From positions 1 to 64,000 of the forward strand of contig JAHZAY010000009.1 in assembly GCA_019423685.1 (NCBI GenBank): 64,000 nt of DNA, written 5' to 3'. Below, in pieces: positions 34,633 to 41,879 of this stretch. Position 1 is the stretch's first letter, and each line of letters begins with the position of its first letter. Under the pieces are notes generated by a model that ran no database searches, was not told the DNA's origin, and saw only the letters and a program-made list of their open reading frames with translations. Made by a program: the position numbers and the translations under genes. Origin of the DNA: Clostridiales bacterium. GTDB lineage: Bacteria; Bacillota; Clostridia; Oscillospirales; Ruminococcaceae.

Positions 34633-35991
34633 ATGAAAACAAAATACTGTGACAAACAATTCTGGATGACCATGCTGACCATCGCGATACCGATTGTGCT
34701 GCAAAACCTCATCAGCATCGGACTAAACATGGCCGATACGGTGATGATCGGCAAGCTGGGGGTCGACGAGCTTGCGGCGGTGGGGACGGCCAACCGCGTC
34801 TATTTCATCTTTTCGACCATCAATTTCGGCATCTACAGCGGGGCGGCGGTGTATGTCTCCCAATACTGGGGAGTGCGCGACATCCCAAACATCCGCCGCA
34901 CCTTTGGCATCGACATTCTGCTGGGATTTGCCGTTTCGGTGTTCTTCACCCTGGCGGCGCTGCTCTTTGCCCCGCAGATTCTCACCCTCTTTACCCGCGA
35001 ACCGAACGTCATCGAACTCGGCTGCCGCTATCTGCGCATCGTGGCCATCTCCTACCTCTTTACCTCGATGAGCTTTGCCATCAACTTTAACTGCCGCGCC
35101 ATCCATCGCCTGAAGATCCCCACGGCGATCAACGCCATTGCCCTGGCAGTCAATCTGGTGTTCAACTACCTGCTCATCTTTGGCAAGTTTGGCATGCCAA
35201 AGCTTGGGGTCGAGGGCGCTGCTCTGGCGACGCTGATTGCCCGCATCGTCGAGTTTATCCTGATGTTTTTGAGCGTCTACACCAATGACGCGCACCCCCT
35301 TGCAGGCAAGCCGAAGGAGCTTTTCAGCTTCAGCAAGGAGATGTTCCGCCGGGTGCTCAAGACCTCCCTGCCGGTCATCGTCTCGGAGGGCGGATGGAGC
35401 ATCGGCAACTCGGTTTACTACATCGCTTATGGAATGTTGGGCGCCTCGGCATTGGCGGTTATCCAGGTGGCGTCGACCATCAACGACATGTTCCAAATCT
35501 TCTTTTTTGGCATCGGCAACGCCAGTGCGGTGATGATCGGCAACGAGCTGGGGCGGCGCAACGAGGAGAAAGCGCACGCCTATGCCGGCATCTTTTTAAA
35601 GATGACCTTTGCTGTGTCGCTGGTGGCGGCGACCGGGCTGTACTGCTCGGAGGGGCTGGTCATCAACTTCTACGATTTTGACAGCGCCACCAATCAGCTG
35701 CTTGCCAGCACCCTGACCGTCTTTGCAATCTATATGCTGCCCAAGATGTTCACCTATGTTTTGCTGGCGGGCATTTTGCGCTCGGGCGGAGACACCCGCT
35801 TTTGCATGATGCTGGATATGGTCGGTGTCTGGCTGATCGGTGTGCCACTCTCCTTCATCGGCGTGCTGGTGTTCCATCAGTCGCTTCCGGTGGTGGCGGC
35901 AATGGTCTTTTTTGAGGAATGGATCAAGATGGTGCTGGCGCTGCTGCGCATCAAGAGCCGGAAATGGGCACATACTTTAATTGAATCCTAG
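34633..35991 (+). CDS. MATE-family multidrug/cation efflux transporter
   Basis: This 452-residue protein has about 12 membrane helices and the MATE (NorM/DinF) layout: TIAIPIVLQNLISIGLNMADTVMIGKLGVDELAAVG in the first half and the repeat VIVSEGGWSIGNSVYYIAYGMLGASALAVIQVA at the start of the second. It exports cationic compounds with an ion gradient. I use the ATG at 34633 preceded by AAGGGAAGGG. Its own promoter and a structured leader set it apart from the ABC genes, although both adjacent units export drugs. Confidence 0.92.
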   Translation: MKTKYCDKQFWMTMLTIAIPIVLQNLISIGLNMADTVMIGKLGVDELAAVGTANRVYFIFSTINFGIYSGAAVYVSQYWGVRDIPNIRRTFGIDILLGFAVSVFFTLAALLFAPQILTLFTREPNVIELGCRYLRIVAISYLFTSMSFAINFNCRAIHRLKIPTAINAIALAVNLVFNYLLIFGKFGMPKLGVEGAALATLIARIVEFILMFLSVYTNDAHPLAGKPKELFSFSKEMFRRVLKTSLPVIVSEGGWSIGNSVYYIAYGMLGASALAVIQVASTINDMFQIFFFGIGNASAVMIGNELGRRNEEKAHAYAGIFLKMTFAVSLVAATGLYCSEGLVINFYDFDSATNQLLASTLTVFAIYMLPKMFTYVLLAGILRSGGDTRFCMMLDMVGVWLIGVPLSFIGVLVFHQSLPVVAAMVFFEEWIKMVLALLRIKSRKWAHTLIES

Positions 35992-36013
35992 CAGTCTTGC
36001 AATCACACAAAAA

Positions 36014-36043
36014 ACACAGTCGCCCGCGGCGGCTGTGTTTTTT
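36014..36043 (+). terminator. Terminator after the MATE gene
   Basis: ACACAG-T-CGCC pairs with GGCG-G-CTGTGT around CGC (36014-36038), followed by six T; the A-rich left side may allow bidirectional use. Confidence 0.88.
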
Positions 36044-36137
36044 GTACGAAAAAGAGAGGCTGGGCCCTTTGCTGTCCCCGGGATTTGATAAAGATGGAGA
36101 AAATGTATATTTTTTATAATAGTTTTTATAAAGTCTG

Positions 36138-36166
36138 TTGATTTTTTGTCAAAAATGAATTATAGT
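36138..36166 (+). promoter_or_regulatory. Promoter of the XRE-cupin regulator gene
   Basis: TTGATT (36138-36143), a 17-base spacer and TATAGT (36161-36166) lie 32 bases before the start codon, in very A/T-rich DNA with further TATAAT-like matches near 36114. Confidence 0.6.
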
Positions 36167-36198
36167 TAAAATAATTAAAAGAAATGGAGGGAAGAAGC

Positions 36199-36909
36199 AT
36201 GAATCGCAACAGCATCAATGTCGGCAAGAAAATCAAATGCTATCGCAAGGCGCAAAAGTACACCTTAAAGACACTTGCGGAGAAAACCGGGCTGTCCATC
36301 GGATTTCTTTCGCAGCTGGAAAGAGGGATGACGACCATTGCGATTGATTCGCTGTTCAACCTGGCCAACGTCCTGGATGTGGACATCATGGACTTTTTTG
36401 ATGGTGATTCCAAGAGCTGTGACGACCCGGTTGTGCACGGATACAACAAGCCGATTTTGCAGTCGACGCCGGATATGGTCCAATTCTATCTGAGCGGCTT
36501 GCAGGACCACGATTTTAAGATTGTGCCCAAACTGCTACACCTGATGCCATCACAGCGGTATATAATGCCACCGGGATCAAAGATAGAGGATGATCACTTG
36601 CAGGACGAATTGGATCAGGAATTGCAATCCAGCCCAGTGCAGGAGGCGCAGGACAGCGAGGAGTTAAAACTGCTGCCGCCCTGCGGAGACCAAAAGTTCT
36701 ATAAAAATCGCGAGGAAGAATTTGTGTATGTGCTCGAGGGAATCCTTTCTCTTGAGATGGATCACAAGCTTTATACGCTGTATCCAGAGGACAGTATCCA
36801 AATTGTACCGGGAAAAAGACATTGTTGGTCCAACCGCAGCAATCGCATTGCTAGGATGCTGCTGGTGACAGTATCGGGCAGCGCCTCCAATGCGCAGATC
36901 AAACAATAA
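36199..36909 (+). CDS. XRE-family regulator with C-terminal cupin domain
   Basis: This 236-residue DNA-binding protein has an XRE helix-turn-helix at about residues 8-65 (KKIKCYRKAQKYTLKTLAEKTGLSIGFLSQLERG) and a cupin-2 barrel near 170-230 (EEEFVYVLEGILSLEMD, VPGKRHCWSN). The linker (about 125-160) is unusually acidic and Gln-rich. Such regulators usually sense a small metabolite in the cupin. I start at ATG 36199, because an upstream in-frame ATG at 36184 lies inside the ribosome site GGAGGGAAG. The target is unknown. Confidence 0.87.
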   Translation: MNRNSINVGKKIKCYRKAQKYTLKTLAEKTGLSIGFLSQLERGMTTIAIDSLFNLANVLDVDIMDFFDGDSKSCDDPVVHGYNKPILQSTPDMVQFYLSGLQDHDFKIVPKLLHLMPSQRYIMPPGSKIEDDHLQDELDQELQSSPVQEAQDSEELKLLPPCGDQKFYKNREEEFVYVLEGILSLEMDHKLYTLYPEDSIQIVPGKRHCWSNRSNRIARMLLVTVSGSASNAQIKQ

Positions 36910-37053
36910 ACAGCAAAGAAAAAGATGGTGTCACGACGGACGTTTCCAACACAATGAAAGAAAGGAAACGGGTGTGAATTGAGTAGAAAAGAGAGACCGA
37001 AGATGAATCTGTTAGTGGATGACTTAGCGAAAAAATGAAACAATGATACTTCC
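36910..37053 (+). other. Gap after the XRE-cupin gene, no confident gene
   Basis: A CGTTTCC/GGAAACG stem can form within 36940-36970. An 11-codon ORF (MNLLVDDLAKK, 37003-37038) lies just before the terminator but has only a poor ribosome site. I do not call it a gene. Confidence 0.3.
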
Positions 37054-37080
37054 GGCGGCTCCCGTGGAGCCGCCTTTTTC
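37054..37080 (+). terminator. Terminator of the XRE-cupin transcript
   Basis: GGCGGCTCC (37054-37062) pairs with GGAGCCGCC (37066-37074), followed by five T. Confidence 0.9.
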
Positions 37081-37194
37081 AATTTTCCCTCTTCTTTGAC
37101 AGGAAAGGAGAAAAGGCTGCCGGTATCGACAACAAAATCTTGTAGCTCAAAAAGATAGAGGACACAAATTATAGTGGCCATTTGCAAAAGATGG

Positions 37195-37223
37195 TTGCAA
37201 AAGCGCACGGGAGCGTTTATAAT
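37195..37223 (+). promoter_or_regulatory. Promoter of the macro-domain gene
   Basis: TTGCAA (37195-37200), a 17-base spacer and perfect TATAAT (37218-37223) lie 42 bases before the ATG. The sequence from 37081 to 37194 shows nothing else that I recognise. Confidence 0.8.
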
Positions 37224-37265
37224 AATACAGGAAAAGTGTATTGATAAATTCCGGGGGGATTTTAA

Positions 37266-37787
37266 ATGAACCGATTTGAGATCATTACAGGCGACATCAC
37301 AACGATGGCGGTGGACGCGATTGTCAATGCGGCCAACAATTCCCTGTTGGGAGGGGGCGGCGTGGACGGAGCCATCCACAAAGCTGCTGGAAAGGAACTG
37401 CTGGAGGAGTGCCGTACCCTCAATGGGTGTCAGACAGGCATGGCCAAGATGACGGCGGGCTATCACCTCCCAGCAAAAAATGTCATCCACACGGTGGGCC
37501 CCATTTGGCAGGGGGGCGATGCGGGGGAGGACGATCTGCTGCGCAGCTGCTACCGCTCCTGTCTGGAGCTTGCGGTGCAGCAGGAAATTAAGACGATTGC
37601 CTTCCCATCCATCAGCACCGGAGCCTATCATTTTCCGGTCAACCGCGCGGCTGATATTGCAGTTTCGGCCATCGGGGATTTCTTAAAAAAGGACCAGACG
37701 CTGCAAAAAGTGTGGATGGTCTGCCACGATGAGCGCACAGCGATTGTCTACCATGTCGCACTTGATCAGTACCTGACACGCAGATAA
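37266..37787 (+). CDS. Macro-domain protein (YmdB-like O-acetyl-ADP-ribose deacetylase)
   Basis: This 173-residue single macro domain binds ADP-ribose. It shows the GDITTMAVDAIVNAANNSLLGGGGVDGAIHKAAG block with the catalytic Asn/Asp region, VIHTVGPIW, and the FPSISTGAYHFPVNRAADIAV phosphate-binding loop. It could remove O-acetyl-ADP-ribose or ADP-ribose from proteins. GGGGGGA precedes the ATG. It stands alone between its own promoter and terminator. Confidence 0.95.
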   Translation: MNRFEIITGDITTMAVDAIVNAANNSLLGGGGVDGAIHKAAGKELLEECRTLNGCQTGMAKMTAGYHLPAKNVIHTVGPIWQGGDAGEDDLLRSCYRSCLELAVQQEIKTIAFPSISTGAYHFPVNRAADIAVSAIGDFLKKDQTLQKVWMVCHDERTAIVYHVALDQYLTRR

Positions 37788-37835
37788 CAGGGCAGCTTTG
37801 TGGGAAGCTGCCGGAAGATCCCACCAAAATAGAGC

Positions 37836-37867
37836 AAAAGCTGAAGCGTAAGCTTCAGCTTTTTTTG
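37836..37867 (+). terminator. Terminator after the macro-domain gene
   Basis: AAAAGCTGAAGC pairs with GCTTCAGCTTTT around a short GTAA loop, followed by further T. Confidence 0.9.
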
Positions 37868-38235
37868 CGTTTGAGAGTATTCTCTTTGCAAGATAAAAAT
37901 AGAATCACTGCAAAATGTGAAAAAGGAGTGAGGAAAGTTTGAACGCCGCAAAATGGTGCGGAAAACCGATGTGGAGGATAAGGCCCTGTCTCAAAAGCAA
38001 AGGTAGTCCGGTTTTGCTGAGCAAAAAGGGGAGAGCGGGCCAAAAGAGAAATTTGCATTAAGGCAAAGAAAAATTGCAAAGGATAAGGCAAAATCAGTGT
38101 GAAAGGGGGATTGTTTTGGATTCGAGAAATCCCCAAAAAAGGATGGACAAACTAGCTAAAATCAAGTTAAAAAGAGGAAAATTTTCAAAAAATACGCCAA
38201 AAGAAAGAAAAGTCTACCTATTAATATATATAAAA
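37868..38235. other. A-rich intergenic region without a recognisable gene
   Basis: About 370 bases are purine-rich on the plus strand. A GGGGATT/AATCCCC hairpin can form near 38106-38136, and short ORFs here look random and lack good ribosome sites. Neither flanking gene needs a promoter in it. It may be decayed sequence or hold a small RNA, but I cannot support either. Confidence 0.4.
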
Positions 38236-38265
38236 AATGCAGCCGGAGGAAAGCACCGGCTGCAT
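38231..38265 (-). terminator. Terminator of mntP
   Basis: ATGCAGCCGG (38237-38246) pairs with CCGGCTGCAT (38256-38265). The A run on the plus strand at 38232-38237 gives a U tract on the leftward transcript. Confidence 0.9.
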
Positions 38266-38279
38266 ACGGGAAAAATCGG

Positions 38280-38855
38280 CTATGCGAGGATGGTGTGCTC
38301 GAGCAAAATTTTAAGACCGATCAACACCAGGATGACGCCGCCGAACACCTCGGCCTTGCTCTTGAGCAGGGCGCCAAAACCTTTGCCGAGATAGGAGCCT
38401 ATCAGCGAACAGATCAGGGTGGTGATGGCGATGATGATGCAGGAAGAGAAGATCTCCACCTGCAAAAGGGCGAAGCTGACGCCGACGGCGAGGGCATCGA
38501 TGCTGGTCGCCACCGCTTGGGTCAGGATGGCCGGGAAGGAGAGGACAGTCTGGCAGGCATCCTCCTCCTCATCGGGATGGATTGCCTCCCACACCATCTT
38601 GCCGCCGATGAAGGCCAGCAGGACAAAGGCAATCCAGTGGTCGATCGAGGAGATAAACGAGGAAAAGGCGCGCCCCAGAAAGTAACCGATCAGCGGCATC
38701 ACTCCCTGGAACAGCCCAAACATAAACGACCAGCTCAGTGCCTTGCTAAAAAAGCGGCCGCCCCGCATCTGGCGGGAAATACACATGCCGTTGGTGGTCG
38801 AGACGGCAAAGGCGTCCATCGAAAGTCCAAAGGCAATCATCAAAAGGTTCAGCAA
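38280..38855 (-). CDS. mntP: Manganese exporter MntP
   Basis: This 191-residue protein has six membrane helices in two repeats, each with the family's Asp-containing motif: GLSMDAFAVSTTNG near residue 9 and ATSIDALAVGVSFAL near 115. MntP exports Mn(II). The start is a TTG at 38855, 6 bases after AGGGGGAA; an ATG codon lies 5 codons further in. Many mntP genes are controlled by a yybP-ykoY Mn riboswitch, but I find no such core in the 70-base leader, only a GGCGGTTTT hairpin. Confidence 0.93.
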   Translation of the reverse strand: MLNLLMIAFGLSMDAFAVSTTNGMCISRQMRGGRFFSKALSWSFMFGLFQGVMPLIGYFLGRAFSSFISSIDHWIAFVLLAFIGGKMVWEAIHPDEEEDACQTVLSFPAILTQAVATSIDALAVGVSFALLQVEIFSSCIIIAITTLICSLIGSYLGKGFGALLKSKAEVFGGVILVLIGLKILLEHTILA

Positions 38856-38893
38856 AAAAATTCCCCCTACTTATTTTTCACGCAATAGATCGC

Positions 38894-38923
38894 GGCGGTT
38901 TTTCGCTCCTGCGCAAAACCGCC
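38894..38923 (-). promoter_or_regulatory. Leader hairpin of mntP
   Basis: GGCGGTTTT and AAAACCGCC form a 9-base-pair stem between the promoter and the mntP ribosome site. There is no U tract beyond it, so it may stabilise the message or mask a site. Confidence 0.4.
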
Positions 38924-38929
38924 TTTGCA

Positions 38930-38958
38930 AGTATACCAGTTTTTCGCCCCTTCGACAA
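38930..38958 (-). promoter_or_regulatory. Promoter of mntP
   Basis: On the minus strand TTGTCG (38958-38953), a 17-base spacer and TATACT (38935-38930) lie 75 bases before the start. An imperfect CAAAGGT/ACCTTG dyad overlaps the upstream edge of the -35. Confidence 0.7.
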
Positions 38959-39115
38959 GGTAAAGTGGAAAATTTCACCTTTGTTTTTTGCCAGTATATT
39001 CACAAAAGGGGCATCAGAATGAGAAAAAGAGTGAAAAATTTACTGCCCGTTCAAGAATTTGCCCCTCCGGTATTGTAAAATAGAATAGAGAAATCTTGGC
39101 TTTGGAGGCAAAAGG

Positions 39116-40000
39116 GTGTTTGGATACATTAAACCTGTCAAGGCGGAATTAAAGGTCAAGGAATGGGAAGCCTATCAGGGAATTTACTGTGGGCTGTGCA
39201 AGCAGCTGGCGCAGCGGTACGGATGGTTTGCCCGCATGACTTTAAACTACGACTTTGTCTTTTTGGCAGTGCTGGACATGGGCCTGCGGGAAAACAGAAT
39301 CCATTTTTGCCGGGAAAATTGCATCGCCCACCCCTTTTCCAAGCGCACCTGCTGCCGCACAAATGAGAGCCTTGCACTGTGCTGCGATGCGGCGATGCTG
39401 CTGACCGGCCAAAAGCTGCTGGACGACCTGCACGACGAGGGATTTGCAAAGCGAATGGCGGTGCGGCTGGTGCTGCCCTTTGCGCGGCGCGACTACAAAA
39501 AGGCGGCTGCCAGAATGCCCGAACTTGCAAAGGGGCTGGAGGAGCTGATGGAGCGCCAGGCGCAGCTGGAGCGGGCTGGGTGCGCAAACGTCGACGAGGC
39601 CGCCGAACCGACCGCCCTGCTGATGCAGCAGGTGCTCTCGCAGCTGAGCGACGACCCCATCCGGCACCGGGCACTCGAGCGGATGGGCTACCTGTTGGGA
39701 CGCTGGATCTATCTGATCGATGCGCTGGACGATTGGGACGAGGACGTCCAGAAGGGGCGCTACAACCCCTTCGCCTGCATGGCGCAGCAGTCCCAAAACC
39801 TGGACCGCCAGCAGCTGTACACCCAGGCGCGCGGAACGCTTTACCTGACCATCGCCGAGATCAAAAAGGCCTATGACCTGCTGAGCATCCGATCGCTGGA
39901 CACCATCCTGGAAAACGTACTCGACCTCGGGCTGCGGCAGACGGTGGACCAGATTCTGCAAAAACGCCTGTCCGGTTTAAAAACGGATATGCCGCAATAA
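39116..40000 (+). CDS. DUF5685 family protein
   Basis: This 294-residue soluble protein starts MFGYIKPVKAELKVKEWEAYQGIYCGLCKQL, the hallmark of DUF5685, and has a Cys set (CGLCKQ, CRENCIAHPFSKRTCC) that may bind metal. The rest is mostly helical, with DALDDWDEDVQKGRYNPF near residue 205, which recalls the Asp-rich helices of isoprenoid-synthase-like proteins. Function is unknown. The start is a GTG at 39116 with TTTGGAGG 8 bases before. It leads a three-gene unit with a J-domain protein and a membrane protein. Confidence 0.82.
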   Translation: MFGYIKPVKAELKVKEWEAYQGIYCGLCKQLAQRYGWFARMTLNYDFVFLAVLDMGLRENRIHFCRENCIAHPFSKRTCCRTNESLALCCDAAMLLTGQKLLDDLHDEGFAKRMAVRLVLPFARRDYKKAAARMPELAKGLEELMERQAQLERAGCANVDEAAEPTALLMQQVLSQLSDDPIRHRALERMGYLLGRWIYLIDALDDWDEDVQKGRYNPFACMAQQSQNLDRQQLYTQARGTLYLTIAEIKKAYDLLSIRSLDTILENVLDLGLRQTVDQILQKRLSGLKTDMPQ

Positions 40001-40033
40001 ATGAGCAAACCATTAGAGAGAGGGCTTTAGACA

Positions 40034-40693
40034 ATGACAGACCCATATCAGGTGTTGGGAGTTTCTCCAAACGCCACCGATGAACAGATTAAAAGCGCAT
40101 ACCGGGAATTGGCCAGAAAGTATCATCCCGACAACTATGTCAACAACCCCCTTGCGGATTTGGCACAGGAGAAGATGAAGGAGATCAACGAGGCCTATGA
40201 CCAGATTCAGCGCCAGCGCAAGCAGCAGGGCAGCCGCACCAACAGCAGCTACCAGGGAGGCTATGCCGGCGGCTACAACAGCCAGCGCAGCTATAGCGGG
40301 CAGGGGTCGTCCCAGTTTGCGGACATTCGCCAGCTGCTCAACGCCAACCGCATTGCCGATGCCGAGGAACTGCTGGAAGGCATCCCGCAGCAGCGGCGCG
40401 ACGCCGAATGGTACTTTTTGCGCGGCAGGGTCTTTTATGTGCGCGGATGGCTGGATCAGGCCTACAATTACTATGCCCGCGCCAACCAGATGAGCCCGGG
40501 CAACGCCGAATATCAGACCGCGCTCAATCAGCTGATGTGGCAGCGCAACACCGGACGCCCGGCGGGCGGCTATGGCGATTACCGCAGCTCCCAGTATGGC
40601 GGCGGGATCAGCGGATGCGACATGTGCACCGGGCTCATGTGTGCGGACTGCTGCTGCGAGTGTATGGGCGGCGACCTGATCAGTTGCTGCTAA
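40034..40693 (+). CDS. J-domain (DnaJ-like) protein with Cys-rich tail
   Basis: This 219-residue protein has an N-terminal J domain (about 1-65) including the essential HPD motif in KYHPDNY, then a Gly/Tyr/Ser/Gln-rich linker (about 66-98). A helical repeat-like region follows (about 95-165, ELLEGIPQQRRDAEWYFLRG, TPR-like), and a short tail with eight cysteines in about 25 residues (CDMCTGLMCADCCCECM). It should recruit a DnaK to a client, possibly the product of a neighbouring gene. It is not the housekeeping DnaJ, which has a zinc-finger domain. Confidence 0.88.
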   Translation: MTDPYQVLGVSPNATDEQIKSAYRELARKYHPDNYVNNPLADLAQEKMKEINEAYDQIQRQRKQQGSRTNSSYQGGYAGGYNSQRSYSGQGSSQFADIRQLLNANRIADAEELLEGIPQQRRDAEWYFLRGRVFYVRGWLDQAYNYYARANQMSPGNAEYQTALNQLMWQRNTGRPAGGYGDYRSSQYGGGISGCDMCTGLMCADCCCECMGGDLISCC

Positions 40694-40725
40694 GCAGCGC
40701 TGCATTTTTTTAGGGAAGTGATTGT

Positions 40726-41265
40726 TTGATCAAGAAAAGTACACAGGTAGCGATGGGAGGCATCGCCTCGGCGCTGTGCCTGTTGCTGATGCTGTTGACC
40801 ATCATCCCGATTGCCACCTATACCATGCCGGCGCTGGCGGGCATGGTGCTGATTGTGGTGGTCATCGAGAACGGCTATTCGACGGCGGCAATGGTCTATG
40901 CAGCGGTGAGCTTTCTGTCGCTGTTCATCTGCCCGGACAAGGAAGCTGCGGTGCTCTTTGTCGGCTTCTTCGGATACTACCCCATCTTAAAGGGCAAGCT
41001 GGAAAAGATCCCAAAGCGGGCGCTGGAATATCTGGCAAAATTTCTGGTATTTAATGTAGCGGTCATCGCAAGCTATCTGGTCATCATCTACCTGTTCGGT
41101 TTGCAGGATGTGCTGGAGTCGGTGGGGCCGCTGGGACAGTACAGCGCGCTGGCGCTGCTGGCGATGGGCAACGTGGTCTTTTGGATTTACGATGTGGCCC
41201 TCACCCGGATTATCACCGCCTACCGCGATGTGCTGCGCAAGAAAATCTTCCGCCGCATCGGGTAA
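40726..41265 (+). CDS. Small integral membrane protein of unknown function
   Basis: This 179-residue protein has five to six hydrophobic segments (about 10-30, 33-52, 55-78, 98-120, 135-155) and a basic C-terminus (RDVLRKKIFRRIG). The pattern resembles ECF-transporter S-components or YoaK-like proteins, but I see no decisive motif. The start is a TTG at 40726 with AGGGAAGTG upstream. It follows the J-domain gene by 32 bases and ends before a strong terminator, closing the three-gene unit. Confidence 0.75.
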   Translation: MIKKSTQVAMGGIASALCLLLMLLTIIPIATYTMPALAGMVLIVVVIENGYSTAAMVYAAVSFLSLFICPDKEAAVLFVGFFGYYPILKGKLEKIPKRALEYLAKFLVFNVAVIASYLVIIYLFGLQDVLESVGPLGQYSALALLAMGNVVFWIYDVALTRIITAYRDVLRKKIFRRIG

Positions 41266-41284
41266 ATGCTGCAACAAAGACGAT

Positions 41285-41322
41285 AAAAAGCCTTCCGGCC
41301 TTGAGAGCCGGAAGGCTTTTTT
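41285..41322 (+). terminator. Terminator of the DUF5685/J-domain unit
   Basis: AAAGCCTTCCGGC (41287-41299) pairs with GCCGGAAGGCTTT (41307-41319) followed by T. The A run on the left should let it also stop the leftward merR transcript. Confidence 0.93.
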
Positions 41323-41342
41323 GGTGTAGAAAGGGACAAGGC

Positions 41343-41744
41343 TTACTCGGCAGGCGAGGTAGTGTCGGGGCGCTTGAGCTTTGATTCGGCCTGCTGCATC
41401 ATCGTCTCGTAGTTGAGGATCTTTTGGTTGAGTCGGTCCAGCGACTGCTGCATCTTTTCCATGCGGGCGATCAGCTGGTCGCGCTGGTCGATCAGCAGGG
41501 CCTTGCGCGCGTCGATGGTGGAATCTCCCTGCTGAAAGAGCGAGACATATTCGATCAGCGCCTCAATTTGTACGCCGGCCGCGCGCATACATTTCATCAG
41601 TTCGATCCAGTTACAGGAAATCTCGTCATAGTCGCGGATGCCGCTCTTGTTGCGGGGCACCGGCGGGATGATGCCGATGCGCTCGTAGTAGCGCAGGGTG
41701 TCCTGCGAGAGGCCGTACTTCTGACTTACCTGTGCGATGGTCAT
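41343..41744 (-). CDS. MerR-family transcriptional regulator
   Basis: This 133-residue protein has the MerR winged helix at its N-terminus (MTIAQVSQKYGLSQDTLRYYERIGIIPPV), then the dimerising coiled coil (about 80-120) and a short tail. It lacks the Cys residues of metal-sensing members and ends in Lys/Thr/Ser, so its signal is unknown. The family activates promoters with 19-20-base spacers by untwisting DNA. Exactly such a promoter precedes this gene. Its ribosome site is AAGGAGG. Confidence 0.92.
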   Translation of the reverse strand: MTIAQVSQKYGLSQDTLRYYERIGIIPPVPRNKSGIRDYDEISCNWIELMKCMRAAGVQIEALIEYVSLFQQGDSTIDARKALLIDQRDQLIARMEKMQQSLDRLNQKILNYETMMQQAESKLKRPDTTSPAE

Positions 41745-41789
41745 GAAAATACCTCCTTAATGCGGTGGAAGTGGGGGCTCTTTCTTTTC

Positions 41790-41820
41790 AGTATACAACA
41801 TGGAGTGGACTACAAGTCAA
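41790..41820 (-). promoter_or_regulatory. MerR-type promoter with 19-base spacer
   Basis: On the minus strand TTGACT (41820-41815), a 19-base spacer and TATACT (41795-41790) precede merR. The spacer holds an AGT-CC-ACT dyad within CTTGACTTGTAGTCCACTCC, closely like AdhR/NmlR-type operators. Auto-activation is expected. Confidence 0.8.
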
Positions 41821-41879
41821 GGGGAGAAGGTATTTTGTCCGCCTTTGCAGCATACCTTTTGAGCAAAGGAGGGATGAAT

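Noticed and set aside
37003..37038. 11-residue peptide ORF before the XRE-cupin terminator, considered as a signalling peptide
   Set aside because: It has no convincing ribosome site or export features and the regulator is not of the RRNPP type.
38074..38394. 106-codon plus-strand frame running into the mntP terminator
   Set aside because: It overlaps the antisense of mntP and its terminator, is very Lys-rich through A-rich DNA and has no ribosome site.
38856..38953. Possible yybP-ykoY manganese riboswitch before mntP
   Set aside because: The leader is only about 75 bases and contains a single hairpin; the conserved core sequences of that riboswitch are not present.
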